Origin: Zizania palustris
Taxonomy: Eukaryota; Streptophyta; Magnoliopsida; Poales; Poaceae
DNA length: 64,000 bases
Reading direction: 5' to 3'
Assembly: GCA_019279435.1 (NCBI GenBank)
Contig: JAAALK010000079.1
Coordinates: 105,071,198 to 105,135,197, forward strand
The translations under genes were made by a program, and so were the position numbers. Shown here piece after piece: positions 33,234 to 44,840 of the stretch (positions are counted from its first letter, which is position 1; every line of letters begins with the position of its first letter). The notes beneath the pieces are model-generated. The model had not been told where the DNA came from and ran no database searches. It was given only the letters and a program-made list of their open reading frames with translations.

Positions 33234-36200
33234 TCCTCCCCCTCTTGAATTGGAGTCGTCCTCGACTCAAGCTCATCGTCATCTCCCAAATAGGGCTTTA
33301 AATCTGAAATGTTAAATGTGGGACTAACCCCAAAAGCTGCAGGCAACTTAAGTTTATATGCATTATCATTTATCTTCTCAAGCACACAGAAAGGACCATC
33401 AGCACGGGGCATCAATTTAGACTTTCTCAAATCAGGAAAATGATCCTTGCGCAAGTGCAACCAAACAAGATCACCCGGTTCAAATGTTATCTCTTTTCTA
33501 CCCTTACTACCATAAGCACGATATTTCTCATTCATTTTCTCTATGTTTGCTTTAGTAGTTTCATGCATCTTAAGCAATAATTCAGCACGTGTAGTAGCAT
33601 CAAAATTCAATTTTTCAGAGGGTGGCAATGGTAGTAAATCAATAGGAGCACGCGGATTAAAGCCATAGACCACTTGAAACGGACTTACCTTAGTAGTGGA
33701 GTGTACTGACCTATTATATGCAAATTCAATATGAGGTAGACACTCTTCCCAAAGCTTCAAGTTGGTCTTCAAAACAGCCCTCAACATGGTGGACAATGTA
33801 CGGTTGACGACCTCCGTTTGCCCATCCGTTTGGGGGTGACAAGTAGTAAAAAACAGCAGCTTCGTCCCCAACTTATGCCACAATGTCCTCCAAAAATGAC
33901 TTAAGAATTTAGCATCACGATCTGAAACGATGGTATTGGGAACTCCATGCAAGCGTACGACCTCTCTGAAAAACAAATCAGCAACATTTGTAGCGTCGTC
34001 GCTCTTGTGACAAGGTATAAAATGCGCCATTTTAGAGAACCGATCTACCACCACAAAAATACTATCCCTCCCCCTCCTAGTTCTAGGTAATCCTAACACA
34101 AAATCCATAGAAATATCCTCCCAAGGTACACTAGGAACGGGCAGAGGCATATAAAGACCATGTGGGTTTAGACGGGACTTAGCTTTATTGCAAGTAGTGC
34201 ATCGTGCCACAAAGCGCTCAACATCTTGTCTCATCCTAGGCCAATAGAAGTGTGTGGACAGCACATCTTCGGTTTTCTTTTATCCAAAATGACCCATCAA
34301 ACCACCACCGTGTGCTTCCTGCAATAACAACAAGCGAAGAGAGCTAGCCGACACACATAACTTGTTAGCACGAAAAAGATATCCATTATTCAGCACATAT
34401 TTGTTCCAAGCACGGTCATCTGTACAATTTGCAAAAGCATCTTTGAAGTCCAAATCAGTAGCATACATGTCCTTCAATGTTTCTAAACCAAAGATCTTAT
34501 AATCAAGTTGAGAAAGCAATGTATAACGTCTAGATAAAGCATCGGCAATCACATTATCTTTCCCTTTCTTATGCTTAATGATATATGGAAAAGTCTCAAT
34601 AAATTCTACCCATTTAGCATGTCGTTTATTCAGATTTGCTTGACTACGTATATGCTTCAATGCTTCATGATCCGAATGGATAATAAACTTCTTAGGCAAA
34701 AGGTAATGTTGCCAAGTTTCAAGCACACGCACTAAGGCATATAATTCCTTATCATAGGTAGAATAATTCAACTGTGGACCATGTAATTTCTCACTAAAAT
34801 AGGCCACGGGTTTACCTCCTTGTAGCAGCACGCCTCCTATTCCAAAACCACTAGCATCACATTCTAACTCAAAAGGCTTACTGAAATCGGGTAGCTGAAG
34901 TAGAGATGCATGTGTAAGACGATCCTTGAGTGTGGCAAAGGCTTGTTCTTGTGCTGGTTCCCAAGTAAAAGTCACTCCCTTCTTGGTCAACTCATGTAAA
35001 GGACCGGCTATGGTGCTGAAATCTTTCACAAAACGCCGGTAGAAACCTGCAAGACCAAGAAAACTACGTACCTGTGTGATAGTTTGGGGTTGCGGCCAGC
35101 TGTTGATTGCTTCTACCTTCGCCGCGTCAACCTCAATACCCTGTGAAGTGACAACATATCCAAGAAACACAACTCGATCCGTGCAAAACGTGCACTTCTC
35201 AAGGTTACCAAACATTCTAGCCTCTCGGAGGACAGAAAAGACAACACGTAGGTGTTCAACATGTTCAGTGAGAGACTTGCTATAAACCAAGATATCATCA
35301 AAGTATACAACCACAAAGCGTCCTATAAAGTGCCGTAGGACTTCATTCATCAAGCGCATGAAGGTACTAGGTGCATTAGTAAGTCCAAAAGGCATGACAA
35401 GCCACTCATATAATCCAAACTTTGTTTTAAAAGCAGTTTTCCATTCATCACCTAGTTTCATGCGAATTTGGTGGTAGCCACTACGGAGATCGATCTTAGT
35501 AAAGATAATGGCACCACTAAGCTCATCAAGCATGTCATCCAATCTAGGAATAGGGTGTCGATATCGAATGGTGATATTATTAATAGCACGACAATCAACA
35601 CACATGCGCCAACTACCATCTTTCTTAGGTACCAAAAGAACGGGTACTGCACAAGGACTAAGGCTTTCACGGACGTACCCACGATCAAGAAGGTCCTGTA
35701 CTTGGTGCTCAATTTCTTTTGTCTCCTCTGGATTGGTACGGTATGCTGCACGATTAGGAAGAGACGCTTCCGGGACCAAATCAATTTGGTGCTCGATGCC
35801 GCGTATCGGTGGCAGTCCGGGTGGTATCTCAGCAGGAAAAACATCGTTAAACTCCTGCAAAAGGTCAGTGACTGCAACAGGAATAGAGCTAGGAATGTTC
35901 GCAAGTGAAAATAGCACGTTTGTGCAAATCAAGCCATATAGCAAGGGAGTATCATCACAAATTTCAGCAAGGTCAGTTTTGGTTGCAAGCATGACACGTC
36001 CTTTCAGATTAATAACTTGTGATGAAGAAGGAGAAGCAATTTTATCTTCCTATTGCCTCAAAAACGTCTTAGCTACTTGCTGATTTTCAGAAGGTTGTTT
36101 GCTCTTTTGTGCGTCCCTAGCATGTTTTTCTTATTCAAATTTCACAATTTTAGCAGGAGTCATAGGAAGCAATGTAACTTTCTTTCCTTTATACATAAAT

Positions 36201-36590
36201 GTGTACTTATTGCTCCTACCATGGTGTGTAGCATCAGTATCATACTCCCAAGGTCTACCAAGTAACAGAGAACATGCTTGCATTGGTACTACATCAAAAT
36301 CAGCAACTCCGAAGTATGTACCAATGGAAAATTTGATCTAAGCAGTTTGTGTTACCTTGACCTTACCGCTATTGTTGAACCATTGCACATGGTAAGGGTG
36401 TGGATGCGCACGTGTGGGAAGTTGAAGCTTCGTTACCATGTCGTGGCTCACCAAATTGTTGCAACTACCGTTGTCGATGATGACACGTACACGATGGTCA
36501 TTGACGAGGAAGAAGGTCTGAAACAGATTATTCCGTTGTGCTCGATCGTCCTGGTCCATGTGAGTGCTCAAGACACGTTGTACAATAATT
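32996..36590 (-). pseudogene. X pol polyprotein (PR-RT-RH-INT-CR), single frame with four stops
   Basis: Read from 36590 leftward in one frame: QRVLSTHMDQDDRAQRNNLF, protease region VIIDNGSCNNLVSHDMV, LLLGRPWEYD, RT with VVYFDDILVYSKS, RNase H FELECDASGFGIGG and HSDHEALKH, integrase zinc region, SMDFVLGLP, IVSDRDAKF, DGQTEVVNR, then ADGPFCVLEKINDNAYKL, FNISDLKPYLGDDDE and the CR-like tail GPITRARARRLNHEV. The last part lies inside the 3' LTR. Stops: TAG 36338-36340, one near 36133, one near 36052, and TAA at 34280-34282. No frameshift seen. Belongs to the CRM clade by the tail and LTR overlap. Confidence 0.88.
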
Positions 36591-37485
36591 TGATGGGGGA
36601 TTGGTCCCGATCTTCCGCTAGGTAAAGGATAACTTGGATTGGTGGAGAATCTCGACGTTGGCGATCCAAGGCTCCGATCCGGCGGATCAAAACCTTGCAA
36701 TCATTACACCACTGTCTTCGTTGGTTATCAACCACGCAGAACTCGATTGACCTCGCAACGAAGGCTAATTCCTGCAAGCAAACCCAAGAACACAAGCAAG
36801 AACAGGAAGGATACAAGTCGAATGCCAAATCACAGACAAACGATGAAAAGGTGAGGTTTCACAAACGCCTATGCAGCAGCCAATCGGTCCGGTGCAAGGG
36901 GCGGGATCTAAACACACAAGTGTAGATGCAAACAAAGTAAAACCTAACCCTAAAGGCGGCTGACATGAGTATATAAGGCGTGGCAGCCTGTAGAAGGCGA
37001 ACAGACAACCTGTAGAAGGCGAACAGACTCAGACTATGGGCCAACTCAGTACAAGGTCCAACTCGGCCCAATTCTGTCATGCAGGACTGTTTCAAACACA
37101 CAGGTCGACTAGAGACACCAAATGAGACGAAACCAACGTCAAAATATCTGTCTTCTCCTTAGCTTTCCAAAAAGTCTAAGAACGCGTCAATCGGACTTCG
37201 TATGAGGAAGTTATGCCCATTTTGGTGCCTGGTGATCGATGTAGTCCGAACCAGCGAATTCTTGACTTCAAATCATCCGTGCGACTCCGTCTTCAACTCC
37301 AACTCTTCTATTCCATCTCCTATGTTCTTAAGCAACAAAATATCACTAGTATTCAGTAGCATCCCATCCAAACAAATATAATCATAGTTGCTAAGGAAAG
37401 AATTAACCTCATGGTTCAAGCAACGGACACGGGCGCGTGTGATTGGTCCTTGTAGTTGAATTGTAGGTGGAGGCTCTATGTGTGT
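36591..37485 (-). repeat. Y 3' LTR, start truncated
   Basis: Same LTR family as 38702-39621 but in element direction it begins at TACACACATAGAGCC, joined directly to protease-upstream sequence. This shows the internal deletion of Y extended into the 3' LTR. Confidence 0.85.
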
Positions 37486-38701
37486 AACAGATTATTCCGT
37501 TGTGCCCGGTCGTCCTGCTCCATGTGACTGTCACGTTGTACAATAAGTGCTGCCATGTTAGTGAAAGGACACAACAACAAAGAATAATCCTTATGGAAAA
37601 TAGCTAGGTGGGGTGGTGGGTGTGTGGTGGAAGCAATCCATCAAGCGCCTTACCCATGCTTGCAAGTGTTCTTACCACGCCGCAGTGAGGTCACCGGCCT
37701 ACAGGTGATGAACCAAGTGGAGGGTGGTGTGCAATTGCAAGAAATGAACCTGTCCTGACCAAGAGAAATGTGTAGCTTGGAAGGCAAAGTGAGTAGCAAG
37801 GATTAGCGATAGTAATAACAGTTAAACCAAGTTCAATAAGTATTCCCAAGTACTCGTCAAAGTTGCTGGCCTTAGTGCTCCCAATGTGAAAATTCAAGCA
37901 ATAGAGGGAAACTATGTGCCCAAAACTCAAATGTAACAATAACAGGCCAAATTCAGCTCTCTGCAGATCGGACAAGGGATCGGACAAGAGTTCGGACAAG
38001 AGATCAAACAAGCAGAATCTGCCACTGCCGCTGATCGGACAAGGGATCGGACAAGAGATCGCACAAGGGATCGGACAAGCAATAGACAGGACCGCTTCTC
38101 TTTTTTTTTTCTTTTTTTTCACTCTATTTTTTTTTGAACAAGGATGACCAGAGATGCAACCACAAAAATTGGCACCTGCAACTGAGGTGGGATGTGGCTC
38201 ACAGAAATTCAACAAGTTTGCTGAACGGCGAGCAAAAACTTTGACCAATTTTTTCTTTATCTTCCTGATTTTTTTTGGCGATTCTGGTGAGGGCTAACAG
38301 GGGAACCGTGTTAGGGTACCCCCCCAAATTGGGTCAGGAAGACGCTCAAAAAATTTCAGATTTTTCTGCCAAACAAGCGAAACGTTATGCCTGTTTTACC
38401 GAAGGGGGGTCACAAAGACTCAATGTGGAAAACGAGTAGGGTTGTTGAGGGGGGGGGGGTTGGGTGGGGAATTTTTTGAGACACAAAACCAACTACTACT
38501 CAAACGACACAAAGGGATTACTAAACCAGCACCAAGACTCGACCAAGAACACAAACTCAACAAGGTTAAAAACTGAAATTAAAATTGCAAGGCACAAAGG
38601 GGTTCTCGGTGGGGATTTTTTTGTGAGGGTTTTCTGGACTCTAGGTAAAAATAAAAAAAGATCGAGATTACCTAACGGGAAATCTGAGCTCTGATACCAA
38701 C
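37486..38701 (-). other. Y internal region: leader plus remnant ahead of PR, no gene
   Basis: After the PBS come G-rich and T-rich tracts and, at about 37966-38082, short repeats of GATCGGACAAGG type (unit about 12 bp). From 37680 to 37486 it matches X sequence ahead of the protease (39622-39756 plus 36525-36590 joined), including ATGGCAGCACTTATTGTACA. No frame of protein character remains. Confidence 0.75.
38688..38699 (-). other. Y primer binding site (tRNA-iMet)
   Basis: On the minus strand TGGTATCAGAGC, two bases after the LTR end; this is the complement of the 3' end of plant initiator tRNA-Met. It fixes the 5' LTR and direction of Y. Confidence 0.9.
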
Positions 38702-39621
38702 TGATGGGGGATTGGTCCCGATCTTCCACTAGGTAAAGGATAACTTGGATTGGTGGAGAATCTTGACGTTGGCGATCCAAGGCTCCGGTCCGGCGGATCA
38801 AAACCTTGCAATCGTTACACCACTGTCTCCGTTGGTTATCAACCACGCAGAACACGATTGACCTCGCCACTAAGGCTAATTCCTGCAAGCGAACCCAAGA
38901 ACACAAGCAAGAACAGGAAGGATACAAGTCGAATGCCAAATCACAGACAAACGATGAAAATGTGAGGTTTCACAAACGCCTATGCAGCAGCCAATCGGTC
39001 TGGTGCAAGGGGCGGGATCTAAACACACAAGTGTAGATGCAAACAAAGCAAAACCTAACCCTAAAGGCGGCTGGCGTGAGTATATAAGGCGTGGCAGCCT
39101 GTAGAAGGCGAACAGACAGCCTGTAGAAGGCGAACAGACTCAGACTATGGGCCAACTCAGTACAAGGTCCAACTCGGCCCAATTCTGTCATGCAGGACTG
39201 TTTCAAACACACAGGTCGACTCGAGACTCCAAATGAGACGAAACCAATGGCAAACGATCCGTCTTCTCCTTAGCATTCCAAAAAGTCCAAGAACGCGCCA
39301 ATCAGACTTCGTATGAGGAAGTTATGCCCATTTTGGTGCATGGTGGTCGATGTAGTCCGAACCAGCGAATTCTTGACTTCAAATCATCCGTGCGACTCCG
39401 TCTTCAACTCCAACTCTTCTATTCCATCTCCCATGTTCCTAAGCAACAAAATATCACTAGTATTCAGTAGCATCCCGTCCAAACAAATATAATCATAGTT
39501 GCTAAGGAAAGAATTAACCTCATGGTTCAAGCGACGGGCACGGGCGCGTGTGATTGGTCCTTGTAGTTGAATTGTAGGTGGAGGCTCCATGTGTGTATCA
39601 GGCGAAGTGATGTCCTCATCA
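38702..39621 (-). repeat. Y 5' LTR (920 bp)
   Basis: TGATGAGGACATC ... CCCCCATCA on the minus strand. Includes the CR-tail coding sequence (GPITRARARRLNHEV) as in X's LTR. Full length. Confidence 0.88.
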
Positions 39622-39756
39622 TAAGTGCTGCCATGTTAGTGAAAAGACAAAACAACAAAGAATAATCCTTATGTAAAACAGCTAGGTGGGGTGGTGGTGT
39701 GTGGTGGAAGCAATCCGTCAAGCGCCTTACCCACGCTTGCAAGTGTTCTTACCACG
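39622..39756 (-). pseudogene. X remnant upstream of the protease, ends at deletion junction
   Basis: Homologous to 37545-37680. The minus-strand frame HLQAWVRRLTDCFHHTPPP leads to MAAL just before Y. At 39753-39756 it meets D's RNase H with ACG shared by both sides. Confidence 0.75.
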
Positions 39757-40835
39757 GATATGCCCTTGAAGGATGTTTTGAGTCTACGGATGGTGTCGAG
39801 GTAGGAGGCGAGGTCTGGGTGCCTAGCCTAGAAACTCTTGTCAATATGCCCGGCGACTATTTGTGAATCGGTTTTGATGACGACACGTGCTGCTCCTAGC
39901 GCGTGCGCCTTGCGGAGACCCAAAAGAACTCCTTCGTACTCGGCGATGTTGTTGGCAGCCTTGAAGTTCAGCCGAGCGGAATACAAGGCCTGTTGGCCGG
40001 AGGGGGAGACGATAACTGCTCCGGCCCCAGCCCCCGAAGCCTGGTAAGCACCGTCCGAATAGACGGTCCAGATCCCCTCGCTTGCTTCGGTGCCGGCGCG
40101 ATCGGAGGCCATCGTCCAATCAGCAACGAAGTCGGCGAGGATTTGGGACTTGATGGCAGTTCGGGCGACGAAGGAGATCCCAAATGGGGCCAACTCCACC
40201 TCCCACTTCCCGATGCGGCCGGTGGCATCCTTGTTCCGGAACATGTCGCCTAGTGGGTAGGCAGTCGGGATGATGACATCATGAGCCAAGAAGTAGTGCC
40301 GGATCTTCCGGGATGCCATGACGAGGGCGTAGGCCACCTTCTCGAGCTCGGAGTACCGAGCCTTAGCTCCGGTGAGGGCTTCGGAAACGAAGTAGACGGG
40401 GCGTTGAATCAACTTCCCGTCGAGTTTTTCCTCTTGGACTAGAGCCGCACTTGCCGCACCGCCGGAGGCAGCGAGGTAGACCAATAAGGGACTGTCGGCC
40501 CGTGGTGTGGCGAGGGCCACGAGACCGGAGAGATATTCCTTGATCTGTTCGAAGCAGTCCTGACATTCGGGGGTCCACTCGAAATGCTTAGAACCTCGAA
40601 GCACCTTGAAGATGGGCAAGCTTCGTTCCGCTGATCTTGCTAAAAATCGGCCGAGGGCTACCAACCGCCCGGCGAGCTTCTGCGCTTGCTTCAAGTTCTG
40701 AGGGGGGGACATGTTTCTGTAATGCATTAACTTGTGTTGGGCTAGCTTCGATGCCTCTGCGGGAAACCAGATACCCGAGCAGCTTCCCCGCGCGTGCTCC
40801 GAAGACACATTTCTCTGGGTTGAGTCGGATTCCAC
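39757..40835 (-). pseudogene. D RNase H region
   Basis: Minus-strand frame from MSPPQNLKQAQKLAGRL through VYFVSEALTGAKARYSELEK, DVIIPTAYPLGDMF, and the second RNase H VYSDGAYQASGAGAGAV, NIAEYEGVLLGL, IKTDSQIVAGHI, then a TAG near 39828. It shifts by one base relative to RT because of an extra A just before the C7 run near 40700. Cut at 39757 by the X-D deletion, so no integrase follows. Confidence 0.85.
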
Positions 40836-42153
40836 ACCGCCGAAGGCTGTCGAAAGTCTCAGTTATGTCCGAGTCATGATGGTTTTTGGTGGTACTTTTG
40901 ATGACGATGTCGTCCATGTATGCTTCCACATTACGCCCCATCTGATGACCCAAAGCTTTGGAGATCAACCTTGAAAAGGTGGCCCCGGCATTGCGGAGGC
41001 CGAAGGGCATCCGGACGTAACAGAACACTCCCGCGGGGGTGACGAAGCTTGTTTTGACTTGGTCTTCGGGCTTTAACCAGATCTGGTGATAGCCGGAATA
41101 AGCATCGAGGAAACTGAGGAGCTCCGCTCCGGCTGTGGAATCGACTAGCTGGTCAATGCGGGGCATGGGGTAGGGGTCACGGGGGCAAGCTTTATTCAGA
41201 GAAGTAAAGTCGATACACATGCGCCACTTTCCAGATGTTTTCTTCTGGACAAACACTGGGTAAGACAACCACTCAATATGGCCCACTTCCCGGATGACCC
41301 CCGCTCAAAGTAGCTTCTCTGTCTCAGCCTTGGCGAGCTCGGCCCATTCGATGGAAAGCTTCCGGAGCCCCTGGCGGACTGGCCGAGCCTTCGGGTCAAC
41401 CGCCAACGAATGCTCAATGATCGAGCAGTCGACGCCGGTAAGGTCTTCGTTGGACCATGCGAATATGTCGAGGTTGCCGCGGATGATGCCCTCGAGTTGT
41501 GCCGACACCTCTGGCTCCAGACCCCCTCCGAACTTGATCGGGTACTCCTTCCCGTCTTGGATTAGGATCTTTGTAATGACCTCCCCCTCCGGGAGAGGTT
41601 TTGCTGGGCGGCCCTTCTGCCCGGGGTCTCCGCCTCCGGGGAGGCTGGCTCCTTCTATACCTTCACGGATGCTGTGAATCTGTCGTGGCTCCAATGGCGC
41701 CGAGTGACCGTACTCGACCCGGCGGGCTGTCGCCTGGTCGCCCAGGATTGACAACACCCCTCCTGGAGTCGGCATCTTGAGGCATAGGTAGTTGTGGTGC
41801 GCGATGGCTCCGAAGCGGTTGAGCATCCCCCTTCCGAAGATGGCGTTGTAGGCGTACGGAGCATCGACCACGTCGAACAGGATCTCCTCGCAGCGCCGAA
41901 GGAGGGAGTCGCCGAAGGGCATCGAGCGGGGGGCCTGCGAAGCCTTGGAGTGGACGGGAAGCTGGCAGTAGGTGCTTGTGCGATAGGCACAACTGATCGA
42001 AGGCCTGCACGAAAATGATGTCAGCGGAACTCCCTCCGTCAACCAGGATGCGACGCACCTCAACTCTGGTGATGTCCGCTGAGATAACGAGGGGGTCGGC
42101 GTGCGGGAACTTGACTCCGGTGGCATCTTCGGCGGTGAAGGAGATGGGAACAT
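40588..42153 (-). pseudogene. D protease end and reverse transcriptase
   Basis: Frame 42153-41305 covers DVVDAPYAYNAIFGRGMLN, KPLPEGEVITKILIQDGKE and GNLDIFAWSNEDLTGVD, then a TGA at 41305-41307 inside EKLL-AGVIREV, and RT from there: CIDFTSLNKACPRDPYPMPR, FLDAYSGYHQIW, EAYMDDIVIKS (about 40920). The protease core ILVDGGSSADIIFVQAFDQL lies at 42055-42000 in another frame. Confidence 0.85.
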
Positions 42154-43820
42154 GGGACCATTCAGGGAGTGCTGAGGAGCCGGACGCGCCGATATGCCCG
42201 ACCTCCCGGACGTAGTCTCGCCGCTATCGCTTGGACAGGGCCCCTAGGGCTCCCCCTCTGGATATGGGGAGGACCACTCGCTTCCCCCAGTCAGGCGCAT
42301 CCTCGAGCTTGGGGGCCGGGGCCCTGCCGAACTCTAGGGCTAGGCCCATGACTTCCGGCTCGTCGCGGCGCCCGACTACTTGGATCGCTTCTGGTCAGGC
42401 GATAGGGATCCCCCTGTCGGTGGAACCACAGCTGGCGTTGCGCTTGAGGTAGTTGCTTCGGAGGGCGAGTATGGTCCGGCAGGAGTCGGTGTCGTGGCTC
42501 TGGTTTTCGCCGTGGACGCTGCAGTAGAAGGTGGCTCCTCCGGAGAGCGCCCAAGACAGAGCCTTGGCCCCAGTGGGGCGGCCTCCTCCGGGCGTGTGCA
42601 GGTGCTTAGCGGGGGCTTGAGGGGTAATACTGAGAACCTCCCCCCGAAGAAGCTTCCGGCCCCGCCGGGAGTCCCGGTGGACGGAGTCCTGCCGATAGGA
42701 ATCTTGGCGGCGGAAGTCGGGAGTGGGGCGGCTTCCTCGGTTGAGATCCGGTGGGGCTTCGTATGCCCTAGCGCTCGAGGCCCGGACAGGGACTATCATT
42801 GCCTGCCGGCGCATCTGGCCCTCTTCGGACCGGGCATATTCCTCGAAATACGTCATAAGCCGCGCCACCGAGGAGATAGGTTTTCGGTGGAGCTTGTCGA
42901 GGAGGCCCGGTTGGGTGACGCCCTCCCGGGCAGCGTCGATGACCGAGGAAGCCGAGAGCCCCTTGATCTGGGCCTTGGTGTGTGCGAAGCGCTGGGAGTA
43001 CTGCCGCAAAGTCTCTCTGGGCTGCTGCTTTACTTGGAAGAGGATCCCAGTGGACATTGCGGCCACGAAGGTCCCCTAGAAATTGTTGACGAGCTTTTTC
43101 CTCAGCTGGTCCCACGTATGGATGGTCCCAGGTCGGAGCGACCAGAACCATCGGAGAGCGATCCCTTCGAGCGCCAGGGGGAAGCATTTAGCCATGGTGT
43201 CCCGGCTCCCCCCGGACGCTTCTATCGCCAGAGCATACGAGCGGGAGAACTCTCCAGGGTCGGAATCCCCGGAGTACATGGGAAGCTTGGCAGTGCGAAA
43301 CTTCGAGCCGAAGCGCACCCTATGGAGGTCCGGGTGCAGGGGGACTCCTCGTCGTAGGACGCATTTTCTTCCTCCGCCGGATCTTCATCATCGCTCAGCG
43401 CCACGGCCACTGCTTTTGCGGCGCGGAGGGGCTCCGGAGGGCGGAGCGACGCCTCCTAGCGCCACAGAGCCAGTTCTACCTTCAACCGAGCGTTCTCGGT
43501 GGCCAGGGCGTCATCTTGGCTCCCGCTTCCTCCTGACGCGGTATCAGGGTCTCGCGAGCGGACGTAGTCAGTCCGAAGGGACACCACCGGGGGCCCGCTC
43601 GGAGGACGCCCCTCCGGCGGCTCCTCCGGTAATCCTGCTAGGTTGACGGAGGCTGGCTCAGGTACGCCAGCCGGGCCCCGAGCCTCGGGCGTCCCCTCCG
43701 GTGCCTGGGTTGGCTCCAGGGAGGGCGCCCTGACCGGCGCAGAGGAATCGTGCTCGCTCCCATCCGACCCGACATGCTTTGGTGAATGGATGTAGAGGAC
43801 GCTAGCTTCTTGGACTAGGA
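42154..43820 (-). pseudogene. D gag
   Basis: Frames on the minus strand: EASVLYIHSPKHVGSDGSEH (start region), a TAG near 43456, SGDSDPGEFSRSYALAIEAS, KCFPLALEGIALRWFWSLRP, then FQVKQQPRETLRQYSQRFAH and the zinc-finger-like FYCSVHGENQSHDTDSC near 42510. Stops and shifts at 43456, near 43350 and near 43076 break it. Confidence 0.83.
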
Positions 43821-43838
43821 TCCCCACGGACGGCGCCA
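43821..43838 (-). other. D primer binding site
   Basis: TGGCGCCGTCCGTGGGGA on the minus strand, two bases after the 5' LTR; the same 18 bases as in A. Confidence 0.87.
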
Positions 43839-43840
43839 AC

Positions 43841-44333
43841 TGTTGGAACGATGGATCGGACCAACAGGTTTAGTGGAAATGTAGGAACGTAGTGTATTCA
43901 GTGCTCTTCTAGCGTGTGCCGTTACAACTGTAGTTGGGGGGTATTTATAAGGCGCTCCGTCCAGAGGACCAAGTGCCTCTGGACCGCCAACGGCTACATG
44001 GCCAGACGCCGGTCAGTAGTATAGACAAAACGGACTACACACAGTACAGACAAGAAGATTCGACTCTGACAGCATGTCAGCCGTGTCGGACGCTGCCTGC
44101 GCCGCCCGACACGGCTCAGAGGATCGTGATCCCGTCTCCCCATATACTTGTCCAGTCCTTTTCCTGCCAACACTCCCTCCGGATTCACTGCGCGGGCCGA
44201 GGGATGGCCCCCGGCATCCTTCTCCCGGAGGGTGGCCTCCGGCATCCTTCTCCCGGAGGGTGGCCTTCGGTACCAGGCTTCGAACCCCCTGGTTGTGGGC
44301 CCCCTTCAGCCGTCGGGATTATCTCCCCCAACA
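43841..44333 (-). repeat. D 5' LTR (493 bp)
   Basis: Same LTR as 28386-28851, with a perfect 28-bp tandem duplication (44211-44238 and 44239-44266) absent from the 3' LTR. TATAAAT lies near 43950 on the minus strand. Confidence 0.94.
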
Positions 44334-44338
44334 CTCAA

Positions 44339-44840
44339 TAAAGCTTGCCCCCGTGACCCCTACCCCATGCCTCACATTGATCAACTAGTCGATTCCACTG
44401 CTGGTGCGGAGCTCCTCAGCTTCCTCGATGCTTACTCAGGATATCACCAGATCTGGCTGAAGCCCGAGGATCGAGTCAAGACAAGCTTCGTCACCCCCGC
44501 AGGAGTGTTTTCCTATGTCCGCATGCCCTTCGGCCTCCGCAATGCCGGGGCCACCTTTTCGAGACTGATATCCAAGGCTCTGGGCCATCAGATGGGTCGT
44601 AATATTGAAGCATACATGGACGATATTGTTATCAAGAGTACCGTCAAGGATCACCACAGTGCGGACATAGCGGAGACCTTTGATAGCCTTCGGCGATGTG
44701 AGATCCGCCTCAATCCGGAGAAGTGTGTCTTCGGAGCACGCGCTGGGAAGCTACTCGGGTATCTAGTTTCTAGCCGAGGTATCGAGGCTAGCCCAACACA
44801 AGTCAACGCATTGAAGAACATGTCCCCCCTCAGAACTTGA
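44339..44840 (+). pseudogene. C RT C-terminal part
   Basis: Resumes C's RT after D: KACPRDPYPMPHIDQLVD, FLDAYSGYHQIW, MPFGLRNAGATFSRL, EAYMDDIVIKS. The frame ends at TGA 44838-44840 after a run of six C in ATGTCCCCCCTCAG, where seven are needed to stay in frame with RNase H. Confidence 0.9.

Larger units (their letters stand above)
36591..39621 (-). mobile_element. Element Y: short non-autonomous CRM derivative (3.0 kb) nested in X
   Basis: Minus strand: 5' LTR 38702-39621, PBS 38688-38699, 1.2 kb internal DNA, 3' LTR 36591-37485 lacking its first about 25 bp. Flanks TAATT (36586-36590) and TAAGT (39622-39626) are the duplication with one mismatch, and removing Y rejoins X's frame. Y itself keeps an uninterrupted copy of the same target stretch at 37486-37680. 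All of RT, RH and INT and most of gag are absent, so it would need proteins in trans. Confidence 0.85.
32324..39756 (-). mobile_element. Element X: CRM-lineage chromovirus, 5' part deleted, host of Y
   Basis: Minus strand. The 3' LTR 32324-33233, INT, RH, RT and PR are present; the frame is interrupted at 36590 by Y and resumes at 39622-39756 just before the break to D. X's 5' LTR, PBS and most of gag are gone. The polyprotein tail runs about 240 bp into the 3' LTR, a known trait of the CRM group. CRM elements prefer centromeric chromatin in grasses. Confidence 0.88.
28386..44333 (-). mobile_element. Element D: Tat-lineage gypsy element inserted in C's RT, opposite strand
   Basis: Perfect 5-bp duplication CTCAA at 28381-28385 and 44334-44338. 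On the minus strand: 5' LTR 43841-44333, PBS, gag, PR, RT, RNase H up to 39757; then, after element X, the antisense gene (plus strand), PPT and 3' LTR 28386-28851. Integrase, the repeat tract and the end of the antisense gene are missing, removed by a deletion that also cut X. Same family as B and C by LTR start and protein sequence. Confidence 0.93.

Noticed and set aside
37691..38248. 185-codon minus-strand frame in Y
   Set aside because: Low complexity with a poly-Lys run and CPI repeats from simple sequence; it lies in the leader region of a CRM element.
32324..39756. Tandem LTR-internal-LTR-internal-LTR array from unequal recombination of one CRM element
   Set aside because: The middle and right LTRs are flanked by TAATT/TAAGT, and removing 36591-39621 rejoins X's frame, so a nested insertion explains the three LTRs better.
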